Source: Sediminibacterium sp. (lineage in GTDB: Bacteria > Bacteroidota > Bacteroidia > Chitinophagales > Chitinophagaceae). From it: DNA of 9,019 bases. The stretch lies in contig JALRFB010000026.1 of assembly GCA_023256555.1 (NCBI GenBank), positions 1-9,019 of the forward strand, in the 5' to 3' direction. The notes under the pieces were generated by a model. That model did not search any database, was not told the DNA's origin, and saw nothing but the letters and a program-made list of their open reading frames with translations. Positions 1 through 7,162 of the stretch are shown here, piece after piece; positions within the stretch are counted from its first letter, which is position 1; each line of letters opens with the position of its first letter. The position numbers and the translations under genes were made by a program.

Positions 1-78
1 GTACCTGCCGACGTATTAAAACAATACGGATTAGCCTATACGGATAAAGAAAATAAAGAGTGTATTAGTTATTCTTAG
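1..78 (+). CDS. C-terminal 25 residues of an unidentified protein (partial)
   Basis: A reading frame is open from the first base of the window and ends at a TAG stop at 76-78. The 25 visible residues begin VPADVLKQYGLAYTD and end KECISYS. That is too little to recognise a family, and no function is proposed. The stop is followed by a strong inverted repeat on the same strand about 46 nt downstream, which fits the real end of a gene converging on metG. The frame could also be open by chance, since 25 codons is short. The hydrophilic, codon-like composition and the downstream terminator favour a real gene end. Confidence 0.5.
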   Translation, partial: VPADVLKQYGLAYTDKENKECISYS

Positions 79-124
79 TTTTCTATAATCATATATTATA
101 TGTATGATTGCTTGCTTGTATAAC

Positions 125-158
125 AAAGGCCCCAAATTTTGGGGCCTTTAATTTTTTT
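125..158. terminator. Intrinsic terminator between convergent genes
   Basis: Bases 125-149 form a perfect inverted repeat with 12-base arms around a single central base. The outer nine pairs (AAAGGCCCC with GGGGCCTTT) give a GC-rich stem in an otherwise AT-rich gap. On the + strand it is followed by AA and then seven T residues (152-158), the classic form of a rho-independent terminator for the gene ending at 78. Read on the - strand, the hairpin lies about 22 nt past the metG stop and is followed only by a weak T-rich stretch (TTTGTTAT). It may therefore end metG transcription as well, less efficiently. Confidence 0.85.
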
Positions 159-171
159 AATATTAGTTAAG

Positions 172-2304
172 TTAAGCAATGGTGCTACCCGCAGCAATGG
201 TTTCATTTGGATTTACAAAGAATAATTTACCGTTGGCATCTTCGGCCATTAAAATCATACCCTTGCTTTCAATACCGCGCATTTTACGTGGCGCTAGGTT
301 GGCTACAATGGTTACTTGCTTGCCCACAATATCTTCAGGATTAAAATGCATGGCAATGCCCGATAAAATAGTTCGCTTTTCAAAACCTAGGTCTACCAAT
401 AATTCCAATAATTTATCGGCCTTTTCTACTTTCTTTGCTTCCACAATGGTACCTACGCGTAAATCTATTTTACCAAAGTCGTCAAATACAATTTCTGGTT
501 TTAATGGGGCGATACCCTTTTCAGCATTGTCTTGAGCAGCGGTTGTTGTATTTTCCATTTTTATTTTTTTAGCTTCCGCGTTCGCTTTAAGTTGTGCTAA
601 CTCGGCAGCAATTTCATCGTCTTCAATTTTTCTAAACAATAATTCAGGGGCTCTTAAAGTATAACCCACTTTTAATAAATTAAATTCCCCTGCATTCTCC
701 CATTCCAAAATTTTGTCAACCACTTTCATTAAGTGGCACATTTTCTTAGCTGTAAAAGGCAAGAAAGGATGAATGAAAATAGCCAGATTAGCACTCAATT
801 GTAAACAGACATGCATGCAATTATCAATTTTTGCTTGAGCGTCTACATCAGTACCAATTTGTTTTGCTACAATCCATGGTTCTTTCTTCTGCATGTATTG
901 GTTGCCCAATCTTGCAAGGTTAATTACTTCAAATTGCGCATCTCTAAATTTATATTGTTCTAATAAATTCGTGATTTTTTCTTTGGTGTCTTTCACCGCT
1001 TGCATGATGGCGCGATCTTCATCGTCCAATAATGTTGGATGTATAGGAGGTACTTTTCCATTGCAAAGTTTATGCATCAATACCCAGGTTCTATTGATGA
1101 AGTTGGCAAAAATACTTACCAATTCTCCATTCACTGCATCTTGAAAACCTTTCCAAGTAAATTCACTATCCTTTGATTCTGGAGCAATAGAAGTTAAATA
1201 AAAACGAAGACAATCTGCTAATGCTTCACCACCATTTTCTTTCTTAATCCACTTGTTGATATAATCTTCCATCTCGATGCTCCATCCTTTCGAAGTACTC
1301 ATCTTATCACCTTCTAAATTCATGAACTCATTGGCAGGTACATTTTCTGGTAAAATATTACCATGTAATTTTAACATCACTGGGAAAATAATACAGTGAA
1401 ATACAATATTATCTTTCCCGATAAAATGAACCAATTTGGTCTCTTTATCATTCCAATAAGGGCTCCAATCTTTGTTGTTATTAATGGCCCATTGTTTAGT
1501 GGCACTTATATATCCAATAGGTGCATCAAACCAAACATACAATACTTTACCTTCTGCACCTTTAATAGGCACTTTAATCCCCCAATCCAAATCGCGTGTT
1601 ACTGCTCTTGGCTGTAAGCCTCCATCAATCCAGCTTTTACATTGTCCAACCACTGCTGGTCTCCAATCATCTGCATGTTCTTTACTTATCCAATTTCTTA
1701 AAAAATCTTCATGTCTATTTAAAGGTAAATACCAATGTGTAGTGGATTTTTTAATAGGCGCTTTACCACTTAATGTACTTACAGGATTAATTAACTCTTC
1801 AGGACTTAATGTCTTTCCACATTTCTCACATTGATCACCATAAGCTTCTGTATTGCCACAGCTTGGGCAGGTTCCCTTAATATATCTGTCTGCTAAAAAT
1901 GTATTAGCAGTTTCGTCAAAATATTGTTCAGTGGTTTTGGTTTCTAAATCACCCTTTGCTTCAAGGTTTGCAAAAAACTCGGAAGCTGTTGTGTGATGTA
2001 AAGGATCACTTGTTCTATGATAAATATCAAAAGCAATACCCAGGTCTTTAAAATTTTGCTCAATGATTGGATGGTATTTATCAATAATGGCTTGAGCCGT
2101 AGTGCCTTCTTTGGTTGCTTGAATGGGAATAGCAGTTCCATGCTCGTCGCTACCACAAACAAATACCACGTCTCTTTTCTGTGCTTTTAGGTATCGAACA
2201 TAAATATCGGCAGGCAAATAAGCACCAGCCAAATGCCCAATATGCTTCAATCCATTCGCATAAGGAAGGGCAGCTGTAATCAAATATCTTTTTGGCGTCT
2301 TCAT
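172..2304 (-). CDS. metG: Methionyl-tRNA synthetase (MetRS), class I, with C-terminal tRNA-binding domain
   Basis: This cytoplasmic enzyme charges tRNA-Met with methionine, using ATP. The 710-residue protein has the full class I set. PYANGLKHIGHL carries the HIGH signature at 21-24. A four-cysteine zinc knuckle in the connective region has Cys at 146, 149, 159 and 162. The KMSKS loop appears as KMSTS at 334-338. From about residue 607 to the end there is an OB-fold tRNA-binding domain of the Trbp111/EMAP type (IDLRVGTIVEAKKVEKADKL), as in E. coli-type dimeric MetRS. Length matches the family. The start at 2304 (MKTPKRYLITAALPYANG) is chosen because synthetase homology begins there and an exact -7 element lies just upstream. 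Longer in-frame starts at 2340, 2349 and 2367 run into the divergent gene and add no conserved sequence. The gene is probably transcribed alone. Confidence 0.97.
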   Translation of the reverse strand: MKTPKRYLITAALPYANGLKHIGHLAGAYLPADIYVRYLKAQKRDVVFVCGSDEHGTAIPIQATKEGTTAQAIIDKYHPIIEQNFKDLGIAFDIYHRTSDPLHHTTASEFFANLEAKGDLETKTTEQYFDETANTFLADRYIKGTCPSCGNTEAYGDQCEKCGKTLSPEELINPVSTLSGKAPIKKSTTHWYLPLNRHEDFLRNWISKEHADDWRPAVVGQCKSWIDGGLQPRAVTRDLDWGIKVPIKGAEGKVLYVWFDAPIGYISATKQWAINNNKDWSPYWNDKETKLVHFIGKDNIVFHCIIFPVMLKLHGNILPENVPANEFMNLEGDKMSTSKGWSIEMEDYINKWIKKENGGEALADCLRFYLTSIAPESKDSEFTWKGFQDAVNGELVSIFANFINRTWVLMHKLCNGKVPPIHPTLLDDEDRAIMQAVKDTKEKITNLLEQYKFRDAQFEVINLARLGNQYMQKKEPWIVAKQIGTDVDAQAKIDNCMHVCLQLSANLAIFIHPFLPFTAKKMCHLMKVVDKILEWENAGEFNLLKVGYTLRAPELLFRKIEDDEIAAELAQLKANAEAKKIKMENTTTAAQDNAEKGIAPLKPEIVFDDFGKIDLRVGTIVEAKKVEKADKLLELLVDLGFEKRTILSGIAMHFNPEDIVGKQVTIVANLAPRKMRGIESKGMILMAEDANGKLFFVNPNETIAAGSTIA

Positions 2305-2309
2305 TGCTG

Positions 2310-2317
2310 CAAAAGTA
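2310..2317 (-). promoter_or_regulatory. -7 promoter element of metG (TACTTTTG)
   Basis: Read on the - strand this is TACTTTTG, an exact match to the Bacteroidota primary sigma factor -7 consensus TAnnTTTG. Only five bases (CAGCA) separate it from the metG ATG, so transcription would begin at or next to the start codon. No convincing -33 TTTG element is visible at the usual spacing, which would lie inside the divergent gene. Confidence 0.6.
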
Positions 2318-2319
2318 CT

Positions 2320-2327
2320 TAATATTG
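2320..2327 (+). promoter_or_regulatory. Probable -7 promoter element of the LD-carboxypeptidase gene (TAATATTG)
   Basis: TAATATTG differs from the Bacteroidota -7 consensus TAnnTTTG at one position and ends four bases before the ATG at 2332. The transcript would have almost no leader. A clear -33 element at standard spacing is not seen. The site sits back-to-back with the metG -7 element, two bases away. Confidence 0.42.
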
Positions 2328-2331
2328 CGGT

Positions 2332-3234
2332 ATGATTCATCCTTCCCATTTGAAGCCAGGAGACCATATTGGAATGGTCTGTCCTGCAGGGGCTATTCCC
2401 CTAGAGAAAGTACAAACCTGTATTGCTACCCTAGAATCTTGGGGATATAAAGTAGTGTTGGGTAAAACAGTAGGGGCGAAATATTATACCTTCTCTGGAA
2501 CAGATGCAGAGCGTGCTGAAGATTTGCAATCCATGTTAGATAACCCTGAGATCAAAGCCGTTTTATGTGCTCGTGGAGGATATGGTTTGAGTAAGATTAT
2601 TGATCAAATCAATTTTACAAAATTTGTGGCCCATCCAAAATGGGTGATTGGATTTAGTGATATCACTGTATTACATGCAGCGATTCACCAATTAGGCATT
2701 GCCAGTATTCACGGGCCAATGGCAGCAGCTTTTAGCAAGGGTGCCGATGGGGAAATATACATTCAATCAGAAAGAGATATTTTAGAAGGAAGGGCAACTA
2801 GTTTTCAAGTAGGGCCAAATCCTGCTAATCAATTCGGCACAGCAACAGCACCATTGATTGGAGGTAATCTTTGTTTAATTGCACACTTAATAGGTTCAAA
2901 GTATAGCATAGATACAAGCGGAAAGATTCTTTTTTTAGAAGATACTACTGAGCATCATTATAATTTAGATAGGATGATGATTCAGTTAAGAAATGCTGGC
3001 TTATTGAATAATATAAAAGGATTGGTAATGGGAGGATTTACATCATTGAAAGACGAATGGACAGATATTGGACAGGATATAGTTTCTATGGTACAATCTT
3101 ATGTCCCTAATAAAACCATTCCTATTGCTTTTGATTTTCCCATTAGCCATGAGCTTCCCAATTATGCTGTAAAAGAAGGGGGAAGCTATTATTTTGAAGT
3201 GAATGCAAATGGGACCATTTTACGAGAAGCATAA
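2332..3234 (+). CDS. LD-carboxypeptidase (muramoyltetrapeptide carboxypeptidase), peptidase family S66
   Basis: Family S66 serine peptidases remove the terminal D-alanine from tetrapeptides released from peptidoglycan, so that the tripeptide can be recycled. The 300-residue protein has no signal peptide, in keeping with the cytoplasmic LdcA enzymes, and its length is typical. Landmarks in order are an N-terminal PGD.IG.V.PAG segment (9-20), RGGYG (81-85), GFSD with the predicted nucleophile Ser109, HGPM (128-131 region), FLEDT with the predicted catalytic Glu203, and SHELPN with the predicted catalytic His273. The Ser-Glu-His triad order matches P. aeruginosa LdcA. The ATG at 2332 is the first in frame, and the conserved N-terminus begins directly after it. 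The gene is divergent from metG with 27 bp between starts. Specificity within S66 (LdcA versus microcin-C-type immunity enzymes) cannot be settled from sequence alone, but recycling is the default. Confidence 0.9.
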   Translation: MIHPSHLKPGDHIGMVCPAGAIPLEKVQTCIATLESWGYKVVLGKTVGAKYYTFSGTDAERAEDLQSMLDNPEIKAVLCARGGYGLSKIIDQINFTKFVAHPKWVIGFSDITVLHAAIHQLGIASIHGPMAAAFSKGADGEIYIQSERDILEGRATSFQVGPNPANQFGTATAPLIGGNLCLIAHLIGSKYSIDTSGKILFLEDTTEHHYNLDRMMIQLRNAGLLNNIKGLVMGGFTSLKDEWTDIGQDIVSMVQSYVPNKTIPIAFDFPISHELPNYAVKEGGSYYFEVNANGTILREA

Positions 3235-3292
3235 TTTTTTTAAAACTACGTTAAAATTCGTAGCCTAATCCGCGAACACTCATTTTAATTAC

Positions 3293-3300
3293 TAATTTTG
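3293..3300 (+). promoter_or_regulatory. -7 promoter element of the secreted-protein gene (TAATTTTG)
   Basis: TAATTTTG matches the Bacteroidota TAnnTTTG -7 consensus exactly and lies 18 nt before the ATG at 3319, giving an expected leader of about a dozen bases. The TTG at 3298-3300, which could be read as an upstream in-frame start, is the end of this element and would not be in the transcript. This supports the ATG at 3319. No clear -33 TTTG is visible upstream. Confidence 0.6.
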
Positions 3301-3318
3301 AGTATAAAATTGATTTCT

Positions 3319-4941
3319 ATGCAAAAGAGAATTTTCATTGTATGTAGTATGTTGTTTGCATTTGTTCAACTTAGTTGGGCACAATCATATGTAGTTTCAG
3401 GCATTGAAAAAACAGACAAAGAAGGAATGCAATATGAAGTACTTGGGAAGATAGGTAATCATTATTGGATTTATAAAAAAAACGGAACAGTCTCTACCAT
3501 TGCACAGTACAATGAACAAATGCAATTAGTTAAACAAAATGATTTAACTTTTTTACCAGCACAAGTTCAACAAATAGAATTCTTCAAAAGAGATCAACAA
3601 TTATTTGCTTTTTATCAATTTCAAAATAACAAAACAGTGTATGCTGCATTAGCAACATTGAATGCAGATGGACAATTAAAATCAGAGCCGGTAGTTTTAG
3701 ATACTGCTCAAAATATCAGACCTGGATCGAGAGCAAAAATTTTCAATTTAATTGAAAGCGATGATCATCAAAAAATCATGTTGTTCAGTGTTAATACTAG
3801 TAATCCTGCATCTATTAAATTAAAGACTAGTTCTTATAATGGAAATTTTGAGGAGATAGCAGACGCTACAATAAGTATTAATTCAAACAATAAAAAATCA
3901 ACCCTGTCTGATTTTGCTTTAGCGAATAATGGTAATTTGTTTTGTCTAAGAAATACTACTCAAAACAATGCTGCACCAGCAGTGAGTTTGATTTATTTAA
4001 GTGAAGGTGGAAGAGAAGTGATTGAATCTGCTGTATTAAATACTCAATTTTTATTAGATGATATTCGTTTAAAAATAGATAATGCTAATAATCGAGTTTT
4101 ATTAAATTCTTTTTATGCAATTACTAAAAAAGGTAATATCGAAGGTTTGTTTACTTATATATGGGATGCAAATACAAAAACATCCATACTATCTTCTGCA
4201 AATAGATTCACCGATGCCAACAGAGCATTGTTGACCACCAAAAGAAATTTAAAAACTGCATTAGATAGTTATTACATAGATAAAGTGAATACACAGTCAA
4301 ATGGAGATTTTATTGTAATGGCAGAATCTGCAGAAACGTATTCTAATAGATCTGCTTTTTCAAGATGGGATTATTTCTGGGGTGGACCATTTTACAACCC
4401 ATTTATTTTTAATTATTGGTATCGTCCATTTGGTTTTTATCCTTGGACTAGATTTGGTTGGGCTGGATTGGGTGCATGGGATCTAGGTTGGGGTTGGGGT
4501 GGACTTGGTTGGGGCCCATGGGGCTGGGGCGGAATGGGAGGATTCTGGAATCCTTTTGCAAGCTTCGGATATCCTACTGTAACATACAATGCAAAACAAA
4601 TCGCATTAATGTCTTATGATTCAAAAGGAAATTTACAATGGGTAAAAACGATAGATAAGTCACAGTCAGATATGAATGTGGATCAGTTTATTGGGTATGG
4701 TAGTTTTGAAAATAATAATGGAGTAAATATTATTTACTATCAAAAACAAAAAGGACAAAGACAATTCATTGTAAACACATTAACCTCTGAAGGAGTTTTA
4801 AGCAAAGGAGAATCAATTAATTTACTAGAAAAACGTTTTGATTGGATGCCTAAAGCATTAAAACAAGTGGGTGAAAAAGAATGCATCATACCTTATCAAT
4901 ATAATAGCAAGATTGGGTTTGCTAAAATTCAATTAAAGTAA
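3319..4941 (+). CDS. Secreted protein of unknown function with an aromatic/glycine-rich segment
   Basis: I do not recognise the family of this 540-residue protein. It begins with a clear Sec signal peptide (MQKRIFIVCSMLFAFVQLSWA), probably cleaved after Ala21, leaving a mature N-terminus at Gln22; there is no lipobox cysteine. The flanking regions (about 25-345 and 420-540) are rich in short beta-strand-like units with Asn/Gly/Asp turns and phrases such as 'YNEQMQLVKQNDL' and 'SYDSKGNLQWVKTI', which suggest a beta-propeller or repeated beta-sheet fold; this is inference. Between them, residues 350-410 contain 12 tryptophans and very many Gly, Phe and Tyr residues, a composition unlike the rest of the protein. 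The ATG at 3319 is preferred over an in-frame TTG at 3298 because that TTG is part of a -7 element. The stop is 3 nt before the next start, so the two genes are probably co-transcribed. A periplasmic, surface or extracellular location is expected. Confidence 0.85.
   Translation: MQKRIFIVCSMLFAFVQLSWAQSYVVSGIEKTDKEGMQYEVLGKIGNHYWIYKKNGTVSTIAQYNEQMQLVKQNDLTFLPAQVQQIEFFKRDQQLFAFYQFQNNKTVYAALATLNADGQLKSEPVVLDTAQNIRPGSRAKIFNLIESDDHQKIMLFSVNTSNPASIKLKTSSYNGNFEEIADATISINSNNKKSTLSDFALANNGNLFCLRNTTQNNAAPAVSLIYLSEGGREVIESAVLNTQFLLDDIRLKIDNANNRVLLNSFYAITKKGNIEGLFTYIWDANTKTSILSSANRFTDANRALLTTKRNLKTALDSYYIDKVNTQSNGDFIVMAESAETYSNRSAFSRWDYFWGGPFYNPFIFNYWYRPFGFYPWTRFGWAGLGAWDLGWGWGGLGWGPWGWGGMGGFWNPFASFGYPTVTYNAKQIALMSYDSKGNLQWVKTIDKSQSDMNVDQFIGYGSFENNNGVNIIYYQKQKGQRQFIVNTLTSEGVLSKGESINLLEKRFDWMPKALKQVGEKECIIPYQYNSKIGFAKIQLK
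4366..4548 (+). other. Trp/Gly-rich low-complexity segment with G-quadruplex-type G runs
   Basis: This part of the secreted-protein gene codes residues 350-410, with 12 Trp codons and repeated GW, GWG and GGLGWG units towards its end. Because TGG and GGN codons are G-rich, the coding strand has five runs of four G between 4490 and 4529 and a GGG at 4536-4538. Four runs from 4511 to 4538 are separated by 5, 2 and 6 bases, which fits the usual G3+N1-7 quadruplex pattern. The segment is far more G-rich than the surrounding AT-rich sequence. Confidence 0.75.
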
Positions 4942-4944
4942 GTC

Positions 4945-5916
4945 GTGGTCTTTTTATTTAGAGATAGGTCCGATATTAATATACTATTCATTGTAGTATT
5001 AAGCTTTGCTTTGCATTTTCATATTTGGATGGCACCGCCGTTGGTGATTGCCAATGAATCTGATGGATTCTTGGCCTATCTACTAACTCATTATATCAAA
5101 CCACTTCCTTCTATTGTTCTTATTTTTTTATTTCAATTACTAATCATCTCTCAGGCTTTAAGATTGAATGTATTACTCAGTCAATTGAAAATGTTTCAGC
5201 AAGTAAGTTATTTACCTGCATTTGTATATATATTATTGACAGCTACTTTCCCTTATTGGGATGTGATTAGTTCTGGATTGGTGGCTAACTCCTTGGTGAT
5301 TTGGATTTTATTAAAGTTGTTGAAATTATATGATCAAAATCAACCCCAAACAATTGAATTTAATATAGGATTGATAGTGGGAGTATCTATTTTGTTATAT
5401 GAGCCCATCGCCATTTTAATACCAGTGGTATTATTTGCATTAACTATTATAAGGCCATTTAAATTAACAGAATGGTTGGTTTTATTAATGGGAATCGTGC
5501 TACCATTTTATATGTTATTTGCTTATGAATTCTTGTCTCAATCTAATCCGAATTTTAGGCAGTACTTCCCTAAATTAGATTGGAAAAATCCATTGGTACA
5601 ACCTGAATGGAATATAATAAGTGGATTAATCATCATCGGTATACAATTAATTGCAGGCATTTTCTACTGGCAAAAACAACAAACCAGATTCATCATTCAA
5701 GTTAGAAAATATTGGGGAGTGTTATTGTTGGTATTGATACTGACTTTTTTTCAACCAATCATTTTCTCTGTTCAAGCATTATACGCATCAGCCATTGTGA
5801 TTACACCAATGGCCTGTTTTATCAGTTTTGCTTATTCCACGCCTAAAAGACTGTTGGTACCCAATATCTTATTCTGGGCCTCAGTGGGTATTATTGTGTA
5901 TAACCACTGGGCTTAA
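4945..5916 (+). CDS. Polytopic inner-membrane protein, DUF6427-like
   Basis: The 323-residue protein is very hydrophobic, with roughly nine or ten predicted membrane helices (near 11-30, 54-72, 90-128, 140-168, 176-196, 223-241, 256-274, 278-297 and 303-320). The opening FLFRDRSDIN followed by a first helix, the length and the overall helix layout resemble the Bacteroidota DUF6427 family, whose function is unknown. Family assignment is from memory and moderate. The start is GTG at 4945: an in-frame TAA (the stop of the preceding gene) lies two codons upstream, and no ATG occurs until codon 29, after the first helix. The reading is thus TAA-GTC-GTG in the same frame as the upstream gene, so translational coupling is likely. 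No catalytic motif is evident. An alternative is a glycosyltransferase-C-like or O-antigen-polymerase-like membrane protein, but no signature supports it. Confidence 0.85.
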   Translation: MVFLFRDRSDINILFIVVLSFALHFHIWMAPPLVIANESDGFLAYLLTHYIKPLPSIVLIFLFQLLIISQALRLNVLLSQLKMFQQVSYLPAFVYILLTATFPYWDVISSGLVANSLVIWILLKLLKLYDQNQPQTIEFNIGLIVGVSILLYEPIAILIPVVLFALTIIRPFKLTEWLVLLMGIVLPFYMLFAYEFLSQSNPNFRQYFPKLDWKNPLVQPEWNIISGLIIIGIQLIAGIFYWQKQQTRFIIQVRKYWGVLLLVLILTFFQPIIFSVQALYASAIVITPMACFISFAYSTPKRLLVPNILFWASVGIIVYNHWA

Positions 5917-5945
5917 GTGAAGAATTTAAGCATCAAAAAAGCCCT

Positions 5946-5974
5946 TTATTTGGTACCTTTGGCATTCCAAATAA
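5946..5974. other. Hairpin in the gap before purQ
   Basis: TTATTTGG (5946-5953) and CCAAATAA (5967-5974) form a perfect 8-bp inverted repeat with a 13-nt loop. There is no T tract after it on the + strand, so it is at best a weak terminator for the upstream membrane-protein gene. On the - strand an AGGGCTTTTTT stretch follows, but no - strand gene ends here. It could also be an mRNA 3'-end structure or an operator upstream of purQ. The 82-bp gap (5917-5998) contains no exact -7 element for purQ. Confidence 0.35.
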
Positions 5975-5998
5975 TACCTAATTAGTTAATTCAATTGT

Positions 5999-6664
5999 AT
6001 GAAATTCGGTGTAGTCGTTTTCCCAGGTTCTAATTGTGATAGAGATATGCAGGATTCCTTGTCTCAGGATTTAGGATTTCCTGTAGAAATGCTTTGGCAT
6101 AAAGACAGTGATTTGTCGCATTTTACCACAGAAGATTGTGTGGTATTGCCAGGGGGATTTTCTTATGGTGATTATTTGCGTTGTGGGGCCATTGCAAAAT
6201 TTAGTCCAATGATGCAATCAGTAATTGAATTCGCCAACAAAGGGGGCAAGGTTTTAGGTGTTTGTAATGGCTTCCAAATTTTGTGTGAATCAGGCTTATT
6301 GCCGGGCGTTTTATTGCAAAATGATCACCAGAAATTTGTTTGTAAAAATGTTTTTATTAAAACTGCAACAAGTAAAGCTTTAGCAATACCCATTGCACAT
6401 GGAGAAGGAAGGTATTTCGCTGATAAAGCCACATTAGAGCATTTGGATAAGAACAATCAGATTTTGTTTAAGTATTGCGATCAAGAAGGAAATATAGGAG
6501 GTTCGGCTAATCCAAATGGTTCTACCAATGATATTGCCGGAATCTGTAATGATCAAAGAAATGTTTTTGGAATGATGCCACATCCAGAGAGAGCTACTTC
6601 TTCTGCATTAAATAATATTGATGGAAAAGAAGTGTTTAAAATTCTTGGATTGATCAAGGCTTAA
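5999..6664 (+). CDS. purQ: Phosphoribosylformylglycinamidine synthase, glutaminase subunit (PurQ)
   Basis: PurQ hydrolyses glutamine and passes ammonia to PurL, which converts FGAR to FGAM in the fourth step of purine synthesis. The 221-residue protein is a class I glutamine amidotransferase of normal length. It opens with [16 protein letters not shown], typical of PurQ. It also carries [16 protein letters not shown] (51-66), the nucleophile elbow GVCNGFQ with Cys89, and MMPHPER with catalytic His195 and Glu197. The conserved start directly follows the ATG at 5999. The stand-alone subunit implies a small PurL and a PurS encoded elsewhere, because neither lies in this window. The next gene starts 22 nt after the stop with no visible terminator, so co-transcription with the envelope redox genes is possible, although they have no obvious functional link to purine synthesis. 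Confidence 0.96.
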   Translation: MKFGVVVFPGSNCDRDMQDSLSQDLGFPVEMLWHKDSDLSHFTTEDCVVLPGGFSYGDYLRCGAIAKFSPMMQSVIEFANKGGKVLGVCNGFQILCESGLLPGVLLQNDHQKFVCKNVFIKTATSKALAIPIAHGEGRYFADKATLEHLDKNNQILFKYCDQEGNIGGSANPNGSTNDIAGICNDQRNVFGMMPHPERATSSALNNIDGKEVFKILGLIKA

Positions 6665-6686
6665 AATTGTTATTAAAAAGTATACT

Positions 6687-7136
6687 ATGAAAAAGTGGTT
6701 GTTCTTAATTATTGGTGCTGTTGTAGTAGTTAGTGCGAGTGCGCAAAAATTAAATCCAACAAAATGGTCTTTTGAAGCTGTAAAAAAAGCAGACAAGCAA
6801 TATGAGATAATTGCCACTGTTACTATTGATGCTCCATGGCATATTTATTCTCAATTTGTAAAAGGGGGACCCATTCCAACTAGTTTTCAATTCAAGAAAA
6901 ATCCTTTGGTTAGTTTAGTTGGTAAAACCAAGGAAGAAGGAAAATTAGAAAAGAAATTCGATCCAAATTTTAAAACCATGATTGCGACTTTTGGCGGAAC
7001 GGTTAAGTTTAAACAATTGGTGAATTTAAAAGTGGCGAGTAAAACTAAAATATCAGGTACTGTAGATTATACAGTTTGTAATGATGAAAAATGTTTACCT
7101 CCAAGTAAATTGGAATTCGAAGTAAATCTTCAGTAG
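6687..7136 (+). CDS. Periplasmic DsbD N-terminal-domain-like protein with C-x4-C pair
   Basis: This 149-residue protein has a Sec signal peptide (MKKWLFLIIGAVVVVSASA, cleavage before Gln20) followed by one immunoglobulin-like domain of the DsbD N-terminal type. Supporting marks are the APWHIYSQ segment (49-56) and VCNDEKCLPP, with Cys131 and Cys136 in the position of the redox-active pair of DsbD-alpha (Cys103/Cys109 in E. coli). In that family this domain takes electrons from the membrane core and thioredoxin domain of DsbD and reduces periplasmic partners. The protein should be soluble in the periplasm; no lipobox is present. The next gene, 26 nt downstream, codes a complete DsbD whose own N-terminal domain lacks both cysteines, so this protein probably serves as its electron-accepting partner (inference). 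No exact -7 element precedes it, so transcription may come from purQ. Confidence 0.88.
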   Translation: MKKWLFLIIGAVVVVSASAQKLNPTKWSFEAVKKADKQYEIIATVTIDAPWHIYSQFVKGGPIPTSFQFKKNPLVSLVGKTKEEGKLEKKFDPNFKTMIATFGGTVKFKQLVNLKVASKTKISGTVDYTVCNDEKCLPPSKLEFEVNLQ

Positions 7137-7162
7137 GAACAATTCTTTTTAAAACTAAAATT

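Noticed and set aside
179..1834. Open frames on the + strand opposite metG (near 179-535, 893-1144, 1396-1617, 1472-1834)
   Set aside because: They are antisense to a conserved, complete synthetase gene and have no recognisable domains or promoter elements; they are shadows of metG codon use.
1944..2162. Second - strand frame inside metG
   Set aside because: It overlaps conserved metG coding sequence in another frame, and its product has no recognisable features.
2305..2367. N-terminal extension of metG from ATG codons at 2340, 2349 or 2367
   Set aside because: The extra residues have no synthetase homology, they overlap the start of the divergent gene, and the exact -7 element at 2310-2317 would lie inside the coding sequence.
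3232..3263. Possible terminator after the LD-carboxypeptidase gene (T run, then CTACG/CGTAG repeat)
   Set aside because: The inverted repeat at 3246-3250 and 3259-3263 has only 5 bp, and the T run comes before it rather than after it, so it does not have the form of an intrinsic terminator.
3298..3318. TTG at 3298 as start of the secreted protein
   Set aside because: This TTG forms the end of an exact TAATTTTG promoter element, so it would lie before the transcript start; the ATG at 3319 gives a normal signal peptide.
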